A stretch of DNA of 64,000 nt from Limimaricola sp964022235 (GTDB lineage Bacteria; Pseudomonadota; Alphaproteobacteria; Rhodobacterales; Rhodobacteraceae): NCBI RefSeq assembly GCF_964022235.1, contig NZ_CAXHZL010000011.1:62001-126000 (forward strand). The letters are read 5' to 3'. Each line of letters begins with the position of its first letter. Within the stretch, counting starts at the first letter, position 1. Position numbers and translations under genes: made by a program. A model generated the notes under the pieces. The model searched no databases and was not told where the DNA came from. It was given only the letters and a program-made list of their open reading frames with translations. This document shows, piece by piece, positions 27,747-38,619 of this stretch.

Positions 27747-29849
27747 TCATCCCTCGCAATCCCGCGCCGCGGGCACGGCCTGCCGAGCGGCGGAAAAGCC
27801 GTTCAGATTGACCGAAAGCCCGAAGCTCGTGGAGGGGTCCACGTCATCGGTATCGGTGTAGCGGCGCGATGCGGAAAGGTCCACCGTGACACATTCGTTG
27901 TGCCAGCCGGCGCCGATCTGGGCGCGCACCGGCGCGTCGGCGGCGATGTCATAGCGGGCCTGCGCCACAAGGCTCCAGCGCGGGCCGAGATCCAGCGCCG
28001 CGTCGAACGAGACCTCGCTGATCGCTTCCAGATCGGTGCTGCCGGTTTCGGCCTGCAGCCACAGATAGGCCGCCGAGAGGTCGAGGCCGCCGCGATCGAG
28101 GCCAAGCCGGGCCTCGGCGCTCGAGACATCCAGCTGATTGTCGAAGGTCGCATAGGCGTTGAAGCCGAGATCCTCTCCGAGATCGGCACGTGCCGACACG
28201 AGCCAGTCCGAGCGCGTCTGCCCAAGCCCCGCGCCCTCGGCCAGATCTTCGAGCTCGTCATCGCGCAGAAGCTGGCCCGCCAGCACCGACAGGGTGCGCC
28301 CGTCGGTCGTGGTGCGGCTCCAGCGCAGGCCGAGCCCGGCGCTGAACCCGGTTTCCTGCAGATCCTCGCCGGGCAGCCGATCAAGCGTGTGCAGGCTGGT
28401 CGAGCCGAACTCGGGCAGGCGCGAATCCTCGTTGGCGGGGGCCGTGCCCTGTTGCGTCGCATAGGACAGGCTCGCCACGGGTTCGATCACCTGCGTGGCG
28501 TCGCTGCCCGCTTCGTGGCGGATCAGTGGCCAGCGCAGCGTCACGCCCGCGGCCTCCCAGGCGCGCGGCGACAGCGTATCGCGCGCGGGGTCGTCGGTGA
28601 CCACATAGGCGTCGACGCGGCTTTGCAGCTCGGTGCCGAGGATCAGCCCGGGGCCGATGAGCCTGTCCTGCCGCCAGCCGGCAGAGATCCCCGCGCGCAC
28701 CACGTCGCGGGCCTCGGGCGGCGTCGGGCCGTCGCGCCACAGCGCATCGGCATCCGCGCGCAGCGTCAGCTGGCCGCCGAAGGGGCCGGGACGCAGCACC
28801 GTCTCGCGTTCGAGCCGCGCCACCAGCGGCGGCAGCGAGGTGCTGGATTCGCCGTCGCGCAGGCTTTCGTAATAGGTGATCTGCCCCAGCGCATAGCCGC
28901 CGTCCTGCAGCCGGTAGGCGCGCAGGCGGCTGTCGAGACGGTCGGCGTCCGACAGGTCGTAATCAAGCAGGAAGGCCGCGTCCGAGACCGCCTCGAGATC
29001 GAATTCGAGACGCACGTCGCGCGGCAGGGAAAATGCGCCTTCGCCCAGAATGGCGTAGCGCAGACCCTCGGTTGCGTCGTCCTCGGCCAGATGCGTGTCG
29101 AGCTTGACCCAGCCGCTGCGCCAGGCCTGACGATAGCCCAGTTCGAGGTTGCGCGCCTTGGTGGCGATCCACGGCGTCACCGTGAGGTCGCGGCGGCCGC
29201 CGAGCCGCACGAAATAGGGCAACTTCAGCCCAAACCCGAGCGCGTCGGAGGAGAACAGCTGCGGCACCAGAAGCCCCGAGGCGCGCTCCAGCGTCGGGTC
29301 GGGCAGGCGCATCCGGGGCAGCCAGATCACCGGCACGCCGCGAATGCGGAACGTCGCATTGTCGAAATAGAGCTGCTGCTCCACCTCGTCATGCACCACC
29401 CGGTCGGCGCGGATTTCCCACAAAGGAGGGTTGTCGCCGCAGACCTGGCACGAGGTGGCGGCGGTGCGGGTCAGCGCGGTAAGTCCGCTGTCGGTGCGGT
29501 CGATGCGCGAAGCGGCAATCTGAAGCTGGCGGTCGAGCACCAGCCGCGCGCCGCGCAGCAGCCCCGATTCGAGCTTGGGGTCGATCGCGGCGGCTTCGGC
29601 GGTGAACACCTCGCCGTCGGGGGTGGTGATCAGGATCGGCCCGGTGACGGTGAGCCGATCGAGGCCGCGGTCATAGGCGATCTCGGAGGCGGTGAGGCGG
29701 GTGCCGTCGTAGAAGGCCTCGACATGACCGCGCGCCACCAGCGTCTCCTGCGCGGTGACGGTGACGCTGTCGGCCACGAGCTGGGCGAGGCCCTGCGCCG
29801 CGCCGACGCCGGGCAGGAGACACAAAAGCGCCGAGAGCAGGCGGATCAT
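27747..29849 (-). CDS. lptD: LPS assembly protein LptD
   Basis: LptD is the outer membrane beta-barrel through which LPS is inserted. The 700-residue protein has a signal peptide (MIRLLSALLCLLPGVGAAQG), a periplasmic OstA/LptA-like jellyroll (about 25-130), and a C-terminal barrel of about 500 residues. A CQVC pair near residue 130 could join the disulfides known to activate LptD; another Cys is three residues from the C-terminus. The ATG overlaps the lptG stop as ATGA. Confidence 0.92.
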   Translation of the reverse strand: MIRLLSALLCLLPGVGAAQGLAQLVADSVTVTAQETLVARGHVEAFYDGTRLTASEIAYDRGLDRLTVTGPILITTPDGEVFTAEAAAIDPKLESGLLRGARLVLDRQLQIAASRIDRTDSGLTALTRTAATSCQVCGDNPPLWEIRADRVVHDEVEQQLYFDNATFRIRGVPVIWLPRMRLPDPTLERASGLLVPQLFSSDALGFGLKLPYFVRLGGRRDLTVTPWIATKARNLELGYRQAWRSGWVKLDTHLAEDDATEGLRYAILGEGAFSLPRDVRLEFDLEAVSDAAFLLDYDLSDADRLDSRLRAYRLQDGGYALGQITYYESLRDGESSTSLPPLVARLERETVLRPGPFGGQLTLRADADALWRDGPTPPEARDVVRAGISAGWRQDRLIGPGLILGTELQSRVDAYVVTDDPARDTLSPRAWEAAGVTLRWPLIRHEAGSDATQVIEPVASLSYATQQGTAPANEDSRLPEFGSTSLHTLDRLPGEDLQETGFSAGLGLRWSRTTTDGRTLSVLAGQLLRDDELEDLAEGAGLGQTRSDWLVSARADLGEDLGFNAYATFDNQLDVSSAEARLGLDRGGLDLSAAYLWLQAETGSTDLEAISEVSFDAALDLGPRWSLVAQARYDIAADAPVRAQIGAGWHNECVTVDLSASRRYTDTDDVDPSTSFGLSVNLNGFSAARQAVPAARDCEG

Positions 29850-30934
29850 CCGTCCTCCAGGTGAAGCAACAGGCCAAGCGATGACAGGATCGCCGCGACG
29901 GGCGGGGCCCAGGCCGCGAGCGCGGGCGGGATCTGCCCGTTCTCTCCAAGGATCTGCGCGAAGTTGCGCAGGAAGTACACGCCGAAACTCAGCAAGATCG
30001 CACCCAAGACCATGACGCCGACGCGGCCGCCGCGCTGGTGGCGCATGGTAAAGCCCGCCCCGATCAGCAGCATCGCGGTCAGAAAAGCGGGCTGCGCCAG
30101 CTCGGTCTGCAGGAACACCTGATGGCGACGGGCGCTGAAGCCCGCCGCTTTCAGCCTCTCGATGAAGCCCGGCAGCTTCCAGACCGAGATCGCCGCCGGA
30201 TCGCCGAAGCTGTCGCGGATCTGGGTGGCGGTGAGCGAGGAGACCAGCGTCATCTGCGGCAGCCGCTCGGCTTGGGTCTCGGGGTTCTCGGCCGAAAGCG
30301 GCCATCGCTTGACCCCGCGCAGCAGCCAGTGGCCCGCTTGCAACTCGGCGAGGTTCGCCTCGACCCTCTCTTGGGGGCTGCCCGAGGCATCGTAGGTCAG
30401 AAAGCTCGCCTCGCGCAGCACGGTGCCGTCGAGGTTGCTGCTCACGGCGCGGATCACCGTCTGCGCTCCGCTTTCGCCCTGACGCAGCCAAAGGCCGTCG
30501 TCCGACAGCGCGATAACCCGGTTTTCGCCGCGCAGGATGTCCGTGCGGGCCTCGTAGGCGCGGTTCGTTGCCGCCACCAGCGGGTTGAACAACGCGACCG
30601 TCGTCACGCCGATCACCACGGTCATCAGAACCGGCGCGGTCAGCGCCGAGAGCGCCGAGCGACCCGCCGCGCGCGTCACCACCAGTTCGGAGGAGCGCGC
30701 GAGGCCCAAAAACAGCGCGATGCCGGAGATGATCACGATCAGCGGCAGGATCTCGTAGAGGTCCGACGGCACGTTGAGCAGGCTCAGCGTCACCAGATCG
30801 CCGGCGCTGGCGGTGCCGCCGTAGCGGCGCGCCTGATCGACGAGATCGAGCATCAACAGCATGGTGAAGAACGCGCCCAGCGTGCCGAGGAACGCCACGA
30901 CATAGCGGCGGGCGTAATAGCGGTGCAGGATCAT
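29846..30934 (-). CDS. lptG: LPS export permease LptG
   Basis: LptG is one of two permeases of the LptB2FG transporter that extracts LPS from the inner membrane. The 362-residue protein has three N-terminal and three C-terminal membrane segments around a periplasmic domain (about 120-270), the YjgP/YjgQ layout. The ATG at 30934 gives MILHRYYARRYVVAFLGTL; it overlaps the lptF stop as ATGA and its own stop overlaps lptD. Confidence 0.93.
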   Translation of the reverse strand: MILHRYYARRYVVAFLGTLGAFFTMLLMLDLVDQARRYGGTASAGDLVTLSLLNVPSDLYEILPLIVIISGIALFLGLARSSELVVTRAAGRSALSALTAPVLMTVVIGVTTVALFNPLVAATNRAYEARTDILRGENRVIALSDDGLWLRQGESGAQTVIRAVSSNLDGTVLREASFLTYDASGSPQERVEANLAELQAGHWLLRGVKRWPLSAENPETQAERLPQMTLVSSLTATQIRDSFGDPAAISVWKLPGFIERLKAAGFSARRHQVFLQTELAQPAFLTAMLLIGAGFTMRHQRGGRVGVMVLGAILLSFGVYFLRNFAQILGENGQIPPALAAWAPPVAAILSSLGLLLHLEDG

Positions 30935-32067
30935 GCCAGACGCTCCTCCCGCCGCCGTCGTCCGATGCCGCGCCGCGCCGGACGCCCGGCCAGAACCAGC
31001 TCGATCGATGCGATGGCGAAGGCCGCGGCCCCCGGCAGGTAGATCAACAACCATTGCGTCGGGTTGCTGCGCAGCATCGAGGTGGCGACCGATTCGAGCG
31101 CCTGTATGACAATGATCAGCCCGATTGCGCCGAGGATCTGACGCCAGACGCCAAAGCGCGAGAACCCGCCCAAGAGCAGCGTGGCAAAGCCGATCAGCGG
31201 GGCCGCGGTGGCCAGCAACGCGGCCGCGATGCGGTCATGCGCCTCGCTGGCGAGCCGGGCCGCGCTGCGGTCGGTGGCGGCGAGCAGTTCGGGCGTGGGA
31301 AAGAACAGGTCAAGCGTGGAGACCTGCTGCGTGCGAAGGCGGCCCTCGCCAGCACCTTGGGTCAATGGGGCGAGATCATAGGCGAAGTCCTCGAACCGCG
31401 TGGTCGACAACCGGTTGGTGCCACGACGCAGCACCTGCACCAGCCCGTCGATCATCACCAGCTGCGGCGCCGCGGCAGTCTCGACGAGATAGGCGCTGGC
31501 GGCGGTGTAGGTGATGCTTTCGTCCGGGCTGCGGGTGTCGGAGATAAGAAGATCGCGCAGCTCGCCCTCGGAGGTGATGTCGCGGATATAGAGCGTGATG
31601 CCCGAGATCGGCGACATGAACTGCCCCTCCTGCAACAATCGCGCCGTGGCGGTGCGCGCGATCTCGGATTGCCGGGCGGCAAGCCGGGCTTGGGCTATCG
31701 GGTCGATCACCACCGTCAACGCTCCGGTCAGCAGACCCGCCACGAGGCCGAAGACCAGCACCGGCCGCGCCAGCCGGAACGGCGAGAACCCGGTCGCCCG
31801 CATCACCGTGAGCTCGCTGTCGGCGCTCAGCCGGTTGGTGACGTAAAGCGCGGCAGCAAAGGCCGCGAGCGGCAGCACCAGACGGATCAGCGAGGGCAGG
31901 GTGAGCATGGTCAATTCGAGGAAGACCGAGAGGTTCTGACCGTCGGCCACGAGCTGGTCGAACAGCTGCACGGCGCTGTTGACCCAGTAGACCAGCACAA
32001 GCACCAGCGCGAAGAAGCCGAACAGCATCATCAGCTGCGACAGCATGTATCTGTCGAATCGGGACAC
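30931..32067 (-). CDS. lptF: LPS export permease LptF
   Basis: LptF pairs with LptG in the inner-membrane LPS exporter. The 378-residue protein begins MSRFDRYMLSQLMMLFGFFALVLVLVYWVN and shows the same six-helix YjgP/YjgQ arrangement with a periplasmic beta-rich domain. It is the first gene of the run lptF-lptG-lptD-surA-pdxA-rsmA, and is divergent from pepA across 149 bp that should hold both promoters. The C-terminus ends in a basic Arg-rich tail. Confidence 0.93.
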   Translation of the reverse strand: MSRFDRYMLSQLMMLFGFFALVLVLVYWVNSAVQLFDQLVADGQNLSVFLELTMLTLPSLIRLVLPLAAFAAALYVTNRLSADSELTVMRATGFSPFRLARPVLVFGLVAGLLTGALTVVIDPIAQARLAARQSEIARTATARLLQEGQFMSPISGITLYIRDITSEGELRDLLISDTRSPDESITYTAASAYLVETAAAPQLVMIDGLVQVLRRGTNRLSTTRFEDFAYDLAPLTQGAGEGRLRTQQVSTLDLFFPTPELLAATDRSAARLASEAHDRIAAALLATAAPLIGFATLLLGGFSRFGVWRQILGAIGLIIVIQALESVATSMLRSNPTQWLLIYLPGAAAFAIASIELVLAGRPARRGIGRRRREERLA

Positions 32068-32216
32068 CGGCGCCTCGCTCGTGATGGCCGCCGAGCTGGC
32101 CGCCTGCCTGCGCGCATCCTAGCCGAGCGGGCGGGCAGGTTGAACCGCGATCTGGCCAAGCAGGCGCGCGGCGGCTAGGCTCCGCCGCCAAAGCCAACGA
32201 CCCCCAAGGAGCCGGC

Positions 32217-33692
<1,476 letters not shown>

Positions 33693-33697
33693 GAGCG

Positions 33698-34159
33698 ATG
33701 GGCGCGGCCTTTTTCTACCACCTGACCGACGGTCCGGCCGAGGAGCTGCTGCCGCAGCTTCTCAAGCTTGCGGGCAAGCAGGGCTGGCGCGTGGAGATCC
33801 GGGGCCGCGCCGCGCGCGCCATGGACCGGCTCGACGCCGCGCTGTGGCGCATGGGCCCGCCCGAGAGCTTTCTCGCGCATGGCCGGGCCGGTGGGCCGCA
33901 GGACGCGGCGCAGCCGATCCTGCTCACAGCCGAGGGCGAGACGGCGCCGGGCGTGCCTTGCGTGATCTGCCTCGACGGCGCCGAGGCAGATCCGCAGGAG
34001 GTGCAGGCCGCCGAGCGGGTCTGCATCCTGTTCGACGGCTTTGACGAGGCGGCGGTGCAGGCGGCACGGGGGCAGTGGAAGCGGCTCACCGGGGCGGGGT
34101 GTTCGGCACAGTACTGGGCACAGCAGGACGGGCGCTGGACCAAGAAGGCCGAGGGCTGA
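33698..34159 (+). CDS. holC: DNA polymerase III chi subunit
   Basis: Chi links the clamp-loader complex to single-strand binding protein. The 153-residue protein starts FFYHLTDGPAEELLPQLLKLAGKQGWRVEI, with the family pattern RLDAALWRMGPPESFLAHG and the C-terminal FDGFDEAAVQAARGQWKRLTGAGCSAQYWAQ. Position directly after pepA supports the call. No HolD (psi) gene is in the window. Confidence 0.92.
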   Translation: MGAAFFYHLTDGPAEELLPQLLKLAGKQGWRVEIRGRAARAMDRLDAALWRMGPPESFLAHGRAGGPQDAAQPILLTAEGETAPGVPCVICLDGAEADPQEVQAAERVCILFDGFDEAAVQAARGQWKRLTGAGCSAQYWAQQDGRWTKKAEG

Positions 34160-34181
34160 CGCCCGAGGCGGGCCGGGTCAT

Positions 34182-34203
34182 GAGTATTTGAAGAGTAAAG
34201 TAG
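34182..34203 (+). repeat. 22-bp gene-end motif, copy A
   Basis: GAGTATTTGAAGAGTAAAGT plus AG, 22 nt after the holC stop and just before the convergent protease stop. It is preceded by a small GCCCG-AGG-CGGGC hairpin. It matches the copies at 25476-25497 and 57801-57822. Confidence 0.75.
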
Positions 34204-34208
34204 CCAGC

Positions 34209-34787
34209 TCAGCGCGTCAGCATCAGCTTGCCGCCCTCGATCTCGATGCGGCCGAAGAGGCGCAGGTAGCCCATGCCGAGAAGCGATCCGGCAAGATCGC
34301 CGTCAGTGACGACGGCGCTCAGTCCCGTATCCTCGATTTGCCCCAAGGCGACGCTGTCGAGCGTGACCCGCGCGGTGCGCACGGTACCGTTGGCGGTGAC
34401 GGCGGAGCCGAGGTAGTGCAACTCCTCGGGGTCGATCCCGGCGCGGCGCGCGTCCTCGCGGCCCAACACCATGTCGGTGGCTCCGGTATCGACCACGAAA
34501 TCGACCGGCGCGCCGTTGATGTCGAGCGTGAGGTAGTAATGCCCGTCGCGCGCCAGCGGCACCTCGATGCCTTGGGCGCCGATCATGGTCTGGCGGGGCA
34601 CCACGTCGTCGCGGATGTCCGACCAGAGCCCGGCGGCGGCGATGACACCAATGAAGATCAGCGCCCAGAGCGCCGCCTGTTGGGCGACCTGACCCAGCCG
34701 GTCGCGGTTTTGCACGATGAACCACCCGGCGACGGCGGCACCGAGAAGTCCGAGATAGGCGAGGCTGGCAAGGTTGTCTGGGCTCAT
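34209..34787 (-). CDS. Retropepsin-like aspartic protease (clan AA), membrane-anchored
   Basis: A 192-residue protein with two N-terminal hydrophobic segments (about 7-24 and 38-55) and a single retropepsin-like domain containing DFVVDTGATDMVLG (catalytic DTGA) and LLGMGYL near the end. It matches the TIGR02281 type of predicted aspartic proteases, whose substrates are unknown. The protease domain most likely faces the periplasm. Convergent with holC; 15 bp upstream of it, on the same strand, is the end of the marC gene's strand partner region. Confidence 0.82.
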   Translation of the reverse strand: MSPDNLASLAYLGLLGAAVAGWFIVQNRDRLGQVAQQAALWALIFIGVIAAAGLWSDIRDDVVPRQTMIGAQGIEVPLARDGHYYLTLDINGAPVDFVVDTGATDMVLGREDARRAGIDPEELHYLGSAVTANGTVRTARVTLDSVALGQIEDTGLSAVVTDGDLAGSLLGMGYLRLFGRIEIEGGKLMLTR

Positions 34788-34802
34788 GCCCTTAATATGG
34801 TG

Positions 34803-35450
34803 TCAATTCGCGCCGGGGAAAGGCAGGCCGAAGCCGGAACCGTGCAGACCGTCGATGATGAACTGCACCGCCAGCGCCGCGAGCAGCATGCCGAGCACCC
34901 GTGTAATGACGTTGAGCCCCACCGGCCCCATCACCCGCGCCAGCGGCCCGGCGAGCGCAAAGGCGATCCAGACGGTGGCCAGCACCGCCAGCGCCACGCC
35001 GTAGATCGCCGCATAGCCCGCGGGGCTTGCCTCGGCGGTGAGCAGGATCAGCGTGGTGATCGCGCCCGGCCCGACGATCAGCGGCAGCGCCAGCGGAAAG
35101 ATCGACGGGTCCTGGTCAGGCTCGGCCTCGACCGCTTCCTCGGCATTGTCGCGCCGCCGCGCCTGACGGCGTTCGAACAGCATGTCGAGCGCGGTGAGGA
35201 ACAACAATACGCCGCCCGCGATGCGAAAGGCTGGGACCGAGATGCCGATGAAGCGCAGCACCGCGTCGCCCAGCAGCAAAAACAGCAGCATCAGCCCCGC
35301 CGAGGTCAGCAGCGCCCGTGCCGCGACCTTGCGCCGCTGCGTCGCCGTCATGCCCGCCGTCATCGCCACGAAGAGCGGTGCGAGGCCGATCGGATCGACG
35401 ATCACGAACAGGGTGGTGAAGGCGGTGATGAGGGTGGCGATGTCGATCAT
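34803..35450 (-). CDS. MarC-family integral membrane protein
   Basis: A 215-residue protein with about six membrane segments, typical of MarC/UPF0056: FTTLFVIVDPIGLAPLFVAMT at the N-terminus and PLIVGPGAITTLILL in the middle. An acidic/basic loop (about 88-115) separates the two halves. MarC is no longer considered a confirmed drug exporter and its role is unknown. The ATG at 35450 overlaps the upstream GNAT gene by four bases. Confidence 0.88.
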   Translation of the reverse strand: MIDIATLITAFTTLFVIVDPIGLAPLFVAMTAGMTATQRRKVAARALLTSAGLMLLFLLLGDAVLRFIGISVPAFRIAGGVLLFLTALDMLFERRQARRRDNAEEAVEAEPDQDPSIFPLALPLIVGPGAITTLILLTAEASPAGYAAIYGVALAVLATVWIAFALAGPLARVMGPVGLNVITRVLGMLLAALAVQFIIDGLHGSGFGLPFPGAN

Positions 35451-35956
35451 GGCGCGATCCTCGCATCGTCGGCGGTGGCGGGTCGATACATGATGTGCAG
35501 TCCGACCCGGCCCTCGGCCGGATGCGCGAAGCCGCCCGGCACGGTGCCCAAGATTTCGAAGCCCAGATCGTGGTAGAGCCGGATCGCGCCGCGGTTGGTC
35601 TCGGCCACGGCGTTGAACTGCAGCCCGGCAAAGCCCTGCCGCGCCACCCAGGCCAGGGAATCGCACACCAAAGCGCGGCCGACGCCGCGGCCCTGCGCCT
35701 CAGCCGCCACCATGTAGCTGGCGTTGGCCACATGCGCGCCGGGGCCGGGGCGGTTGGGACCCATATGGCCGGTGCCGAGGATGCGCCCGTCGATCTCGGC
35801 GAGGCTGACGCGCTGGGTCGGCGGGCCGATCCACATTTCGCGTGCGGCGGCCTCGTCCATGTCGGGCGGCAGGCAGTAGGTCTCGCCCGCGCGGATGATC
35901 GGGCGCAGGATATCCCACACTGCCGGCCAGTCCGCGGGGCGATAGTCGCGGATCAT
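35447..35956 (-). CDS. GNAT-family N-acetyltransferase (Pat/Bar-like)
   Basis: A 169-residue acetyltransferase; the acetyl-CoA loop is GRGVGRALVCDSL and the C-terminal AETNRGAIRLYHDLGFEILGTVPG resembles phosphinothricin-type acetyltransferases. The physiological acceptor is unknown. It overlaps the ABC-F gene and marC by four bases each, so the three are translated from one message although their functions seem unrelated. Confidence 0.85.
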   Translation of the reverse strand: MIRDYRPADWPAVWDILRPIIRAGETYCLPPDMDEAAAREMWIGPPTQRVSLAEIDGRILGTGHMGPNRPGPGAHVANASYMVAAEAQGRGVGRALVCDSLAWVARQGFAGLQFNAVAETNRGAIRLYHDLGFEILGTVPGGFAHPAEGRVGLHIMYRPATADDARIAP

Positions 35957-37800
35957 GCGGCCTCGGCCTGCTCGAGCTTTTCGAGCGCGGCCATCCACAG
36001 CGCCTCGGCCCGGCCGAGCGCCTCCATGACTTCGGCGTATTTCTTGTTCCAAGTCTCGAGTTCGCCCTTGCGGGTGTCCTCGTAAAGCGCGGGATCGGCC
36101 AGCTTCTTGGCGAGCTTGTCGCGCATGTCGTTGATCTTCTTGACCCGCTCCTCGGCCTTGCGGGCTTCGGATTTAAGCGAGAGGATCGCCTCGCGCGACG
36201 GCTTCTCGGCCTTGGGCTTTTCGACCTTGGGCTTGTCGGCGGGCTTGTCGCCGGTGAGAAGCATCTTGCGATAGGTCGGCAGGTCTTCGTCGTAAGCCGA
36301 GACGCGCCCGTCCTTCACCAGCCAGAGCCGATCGGCGACCATCGACAAAAGGTGCATGTCGTGGCTGACCAGGATCACCGCGCCCGAATAGGCGGTGAGC
36401 GCCTCGACCAGCGCCTCGCGGCTTTCGATGTCGAGGTGGTTGGTCGGCTCGTCAAGGATCAGCAGATGCGGCGCGTCGATGGTGGCGAGCAGGAGCGAAA
36501 GCCGCGCTTTCTGACCGCCCGAGAGGCGGCCCACCTCGGTGTCGGCTTGCGCCGCGCCAAGGCCGAAGCCTGCGAGGCGCGCGCGCAGCTTGGGCGGCAT
36601 CACGTCAGGCAGGGCGCGCTGGATGTGCTGGATCGGCGTCTCTTCGACCCGAAGCTCGTCGACCTGATGCTGCGCGAAGAAGCCGATACGCAGCTTGTTC
36701 GAGCGGATGATCTTGCCGCCCATCGGCGCAAGCCGGTCCGACAGCAGTTTCGAGAGCGTCGACTTGCCTTCGCCGTTGCGACCCAGGAGCGCGATGCGGT
36801 CGTCCTGATCGATGCGCAGGTCGAGCTTCGACAGCACGATCTTGCCGTCATAGCCGACCGAGACATCCTCGGTCGCGATGATGGGGGGCGACAGCTCTTC
36901 GGGCTCGGGGAAGGTGAAGACGGTGCGCGCCGCATCCTCGGGTACGCGGATCGTCTCCATCTTTTCGAGCATCTTGACCCGGCTCTGGGCCTGCTTGGCC
37001 TTCGAGGCCTTGGCCTTGAAGCGGTCGACGAAGCTTTGCAGGTGCGCGCGCTGCGCGTCCTGCTTCTTAGAGGCCGCGACCAGCACCGCGCGTTGGGCGG
37101 CGCGGCTTTTGGCGAATTGGTCGTAGTTGCCCGACCAATAGGTCAGCGTGCGGTTTTCCAGATGCAGGATGCCCCCGACCGAGCGGTTCAGAAGCTCGCG
37201 GTCGTGGCTCACGATCAGCACCGTGTGCGGGTACTTCACGAGGTAGCTTTCGAGCCAGAGCGCGCCTTCGAGGTCGAGATAGTTGGTCGGCTCGTCGAGC
37301 AGCAGCAGGTCCGGCTCGGCAAAGAGCACGGCGGCGAGCGCCACGCGCATACGCCAGCCACCCGAGAAGGCGGAGCAGGGCATGAGCTGCTCTTCATGGG
37401 TAAAGCCCAGACCCTTGAGGATCGTGGCGGCGCGGGCCTCGGCCGACCAGGCGTCGATATCGGCAAGCCGCATCTGCACCTCGGCGATCCGGCCGGGATC
37501 GGTGGTTTCTTCGGCCAAAAGCGCCGCGCGCTCGGTGTCGGCGGCCAGCACGGTGTCGATCAACGACACCTCGTTGCCGGGGACCTCCTGGGCGACGCCG
37601 CCGATCCGGGCGCCGCGCGGCAGCTCGATCTCGCCGGTGTCGAGCGTGAGCTCGCCGCGGATCAGCTTGAACAGCGTGGATTTGCCCGTGCCGTTGCGAC
37701 CCACGACGCCGACCTTGTGGCCGGCCGGGATCACGGCGGAGGTGTGTTCGAGGAGCGGTCGGCCCTCGACGGAATATGAGATGTCTGTGATGCGCAACAT
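35953..37800 (-). CDS. ABC-F ATPase, YheS-like
   Basis: A 615-residue protein with two ATP-binding cassettes: GRNGTGKST with signature FSGGWRMRVALAAVLF, and GRNGEGKST with signature LSGGQKARLSLLLA. A basic interdomain linker (about 235-290) and a Lys/Glu-rich C-terminal coiled coil (about 530-610) fit the YheS branch, which acts on ribosomes. It differs clearly from the Uup-like ABC-F at 16044-17873. It is divergent from ndk over a 220-bp GC-rich gap in which I see no further gene. Confidence 0.88.
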   Translation of the reverse strand: MLRITDISYSVEGRPLLEHTSAVIPAGHKVGVVGRNGTGKSTLFKLIRGELTLDTGEIELPRGARIGGVAQEVPGNEVSLIDTVLAADTERAALLAEETTDPGRIAEVQMRLADIDAWSAEARAATILKGLGFTHEEQLMPCSAFSGGWRMRVALAAVLFAEPDLLLLDEPTNYLDLEGALWLESYLVKYPHTVLIVSHDRELLNRSVGGILHLENRTLTYWSGNYDQFAKSRAAQRAVLVAASKKQDAQRAHLQSFVDRFKAKASKAKQAQSRVKMLEKMETIRVPEDAARTVFTFPEPEELSPPIIATEDVSVGYDGKIVLSKLDLRIDQDDRIALLGRNGEGKSTLSKLLSDRLAPMGGKIIRSNKLRIGFFAQHQVDELRVEETPIQHIQRALPDVMPPKLRARLAGFGLGAAQADTEVGRLSGGQKARLSLLLATIDAPHLLILDEPTNHLDIESREALVEALTAYSGAVILVSHDMHLLSMVADRLWLVKDGRVSAYDEDLPTYRKMLLTGDKPADKPKVEKPKAEKPSREAILSLKSEARKAEERVKKINDMRDKLAKKLADPALYEDTRKGELETWNKKYAEVMEALGRAEALWMAALEKLEQAEAA

Positions 37801-38020
37801 GGCAGCGCCTTGCCCGAAGCCGAGGCGCGCGTCAACGGGCGGCGCGCCGCCGGGGTCCGGGGCAGGCCCGGGATCGCCGGTTCGGTGCTGCCCGCGACGA
37901 CCCCTGCCGCAGATGGCGCGATGTCGCGCCTTTTCAGGACGCGGCCCCCGTGCTAGGGCGCAGCCCGACCGGGACCGCGCCGCGTGGTCCCTGCTGCAAC
38001 CTGTTCAAATGAGGGACATC

Positions 38021-38443
38021 ATGGCCACCGAACGCACGCTCTCGATCATCAAGCCCGACGCCACCAAGCGCAACCTGACCGGCAAGATCGCCGCCAAGTT
38101 CGAAGAGGCGGGCCTGCGCATCGTCGCCTCCAAGCGCATCCAGCTCACCCAGGAGCAGGCCGGCAAGTTCTATGCCGTGCACGCCGAGCGCCCCTTCTTC
38201 GGCGAGCTGACCGAATTCATGGCTTCCGGCCCGGTCGTCGTTCAGGTGCTCGAAGGCGAGGGCGCAATCGCCAAGAACCGTGAAGTCATGGGCGCGACCA
38301 ACCCCGCCGACGCCGCTCCCGGCACCATCCGTGCCGAGTTCGCCGAGTCGGTCGGCGAGAACTCCGTGCACGGCTCGGACGCCCCCGACGCCGCCGCCGA
38401 AGAGATCGCCTTCTTCTTCTCGGGCCTCGAACTGGTCGGCTGA
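38021..38443 (+). CDS. ndk: Nucleoside diphosphate kinase
   Basis: Ndk equalises NTP and dNTP pools through a phosphohistidine. The 140-residue protein starts MATERTLSIIKPDATKRNL and holds the catalytic His in the family signature GSDAPDAA region (NSVHGSDAP). The ATG at 38021 is chosen because GAGGGA lies just upstream; an ATG four codons earlier is less well placed. A terminator follows 24 nt after the stop. Confidence 0.97.
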   Translation: MATERTLSIIKPDATKRNLTGKIAAKFEEAGLRIVASKRIQLTQEQAGKFYAVHAERPFFGELTEFMASGPVVVQVLEGEGAIAKNREVMGATNPADAAPGTIRAEFAESVGENSVHGSDAPDAAAEEIAFFFSGLELVG

Positions 38444-38467
38444 AGCCGCCACGCTTCGTAGCGACCC

Positions 38468-38495
38468 AAGGGCCCGCCATCGCGCGGGCCCTTTT
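38468..38495 (+). terminator. Intrinsic terminator after ndk
   Basis: AAGGGCCCGC (38468-38477), loop CATCGC, GCGGGCCCTT (38484-38493), followed by more T residues. Confidence 0.9.
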
Positions 38496-38619
38496 TCGTT
38501 CGTGGGCCGGGCAAGGCGCGTCGGTCCATGCAACGGATCAAACACGACCGCGCCGCTCGCGTTTCGATGTCCGCTTCCCGACCTATCGCATCCAGTGAGC
38601 CCTTACCTGAGAGAAGAAG

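Noticed and set aside
37801..38020. Additional gene between the ABC-F gene and ndk
   Set aside because: The frame upstream of ndk is open on the plus strand but is antisense to the ABC-F gene and has no start signal better than the one directly before MATERT.
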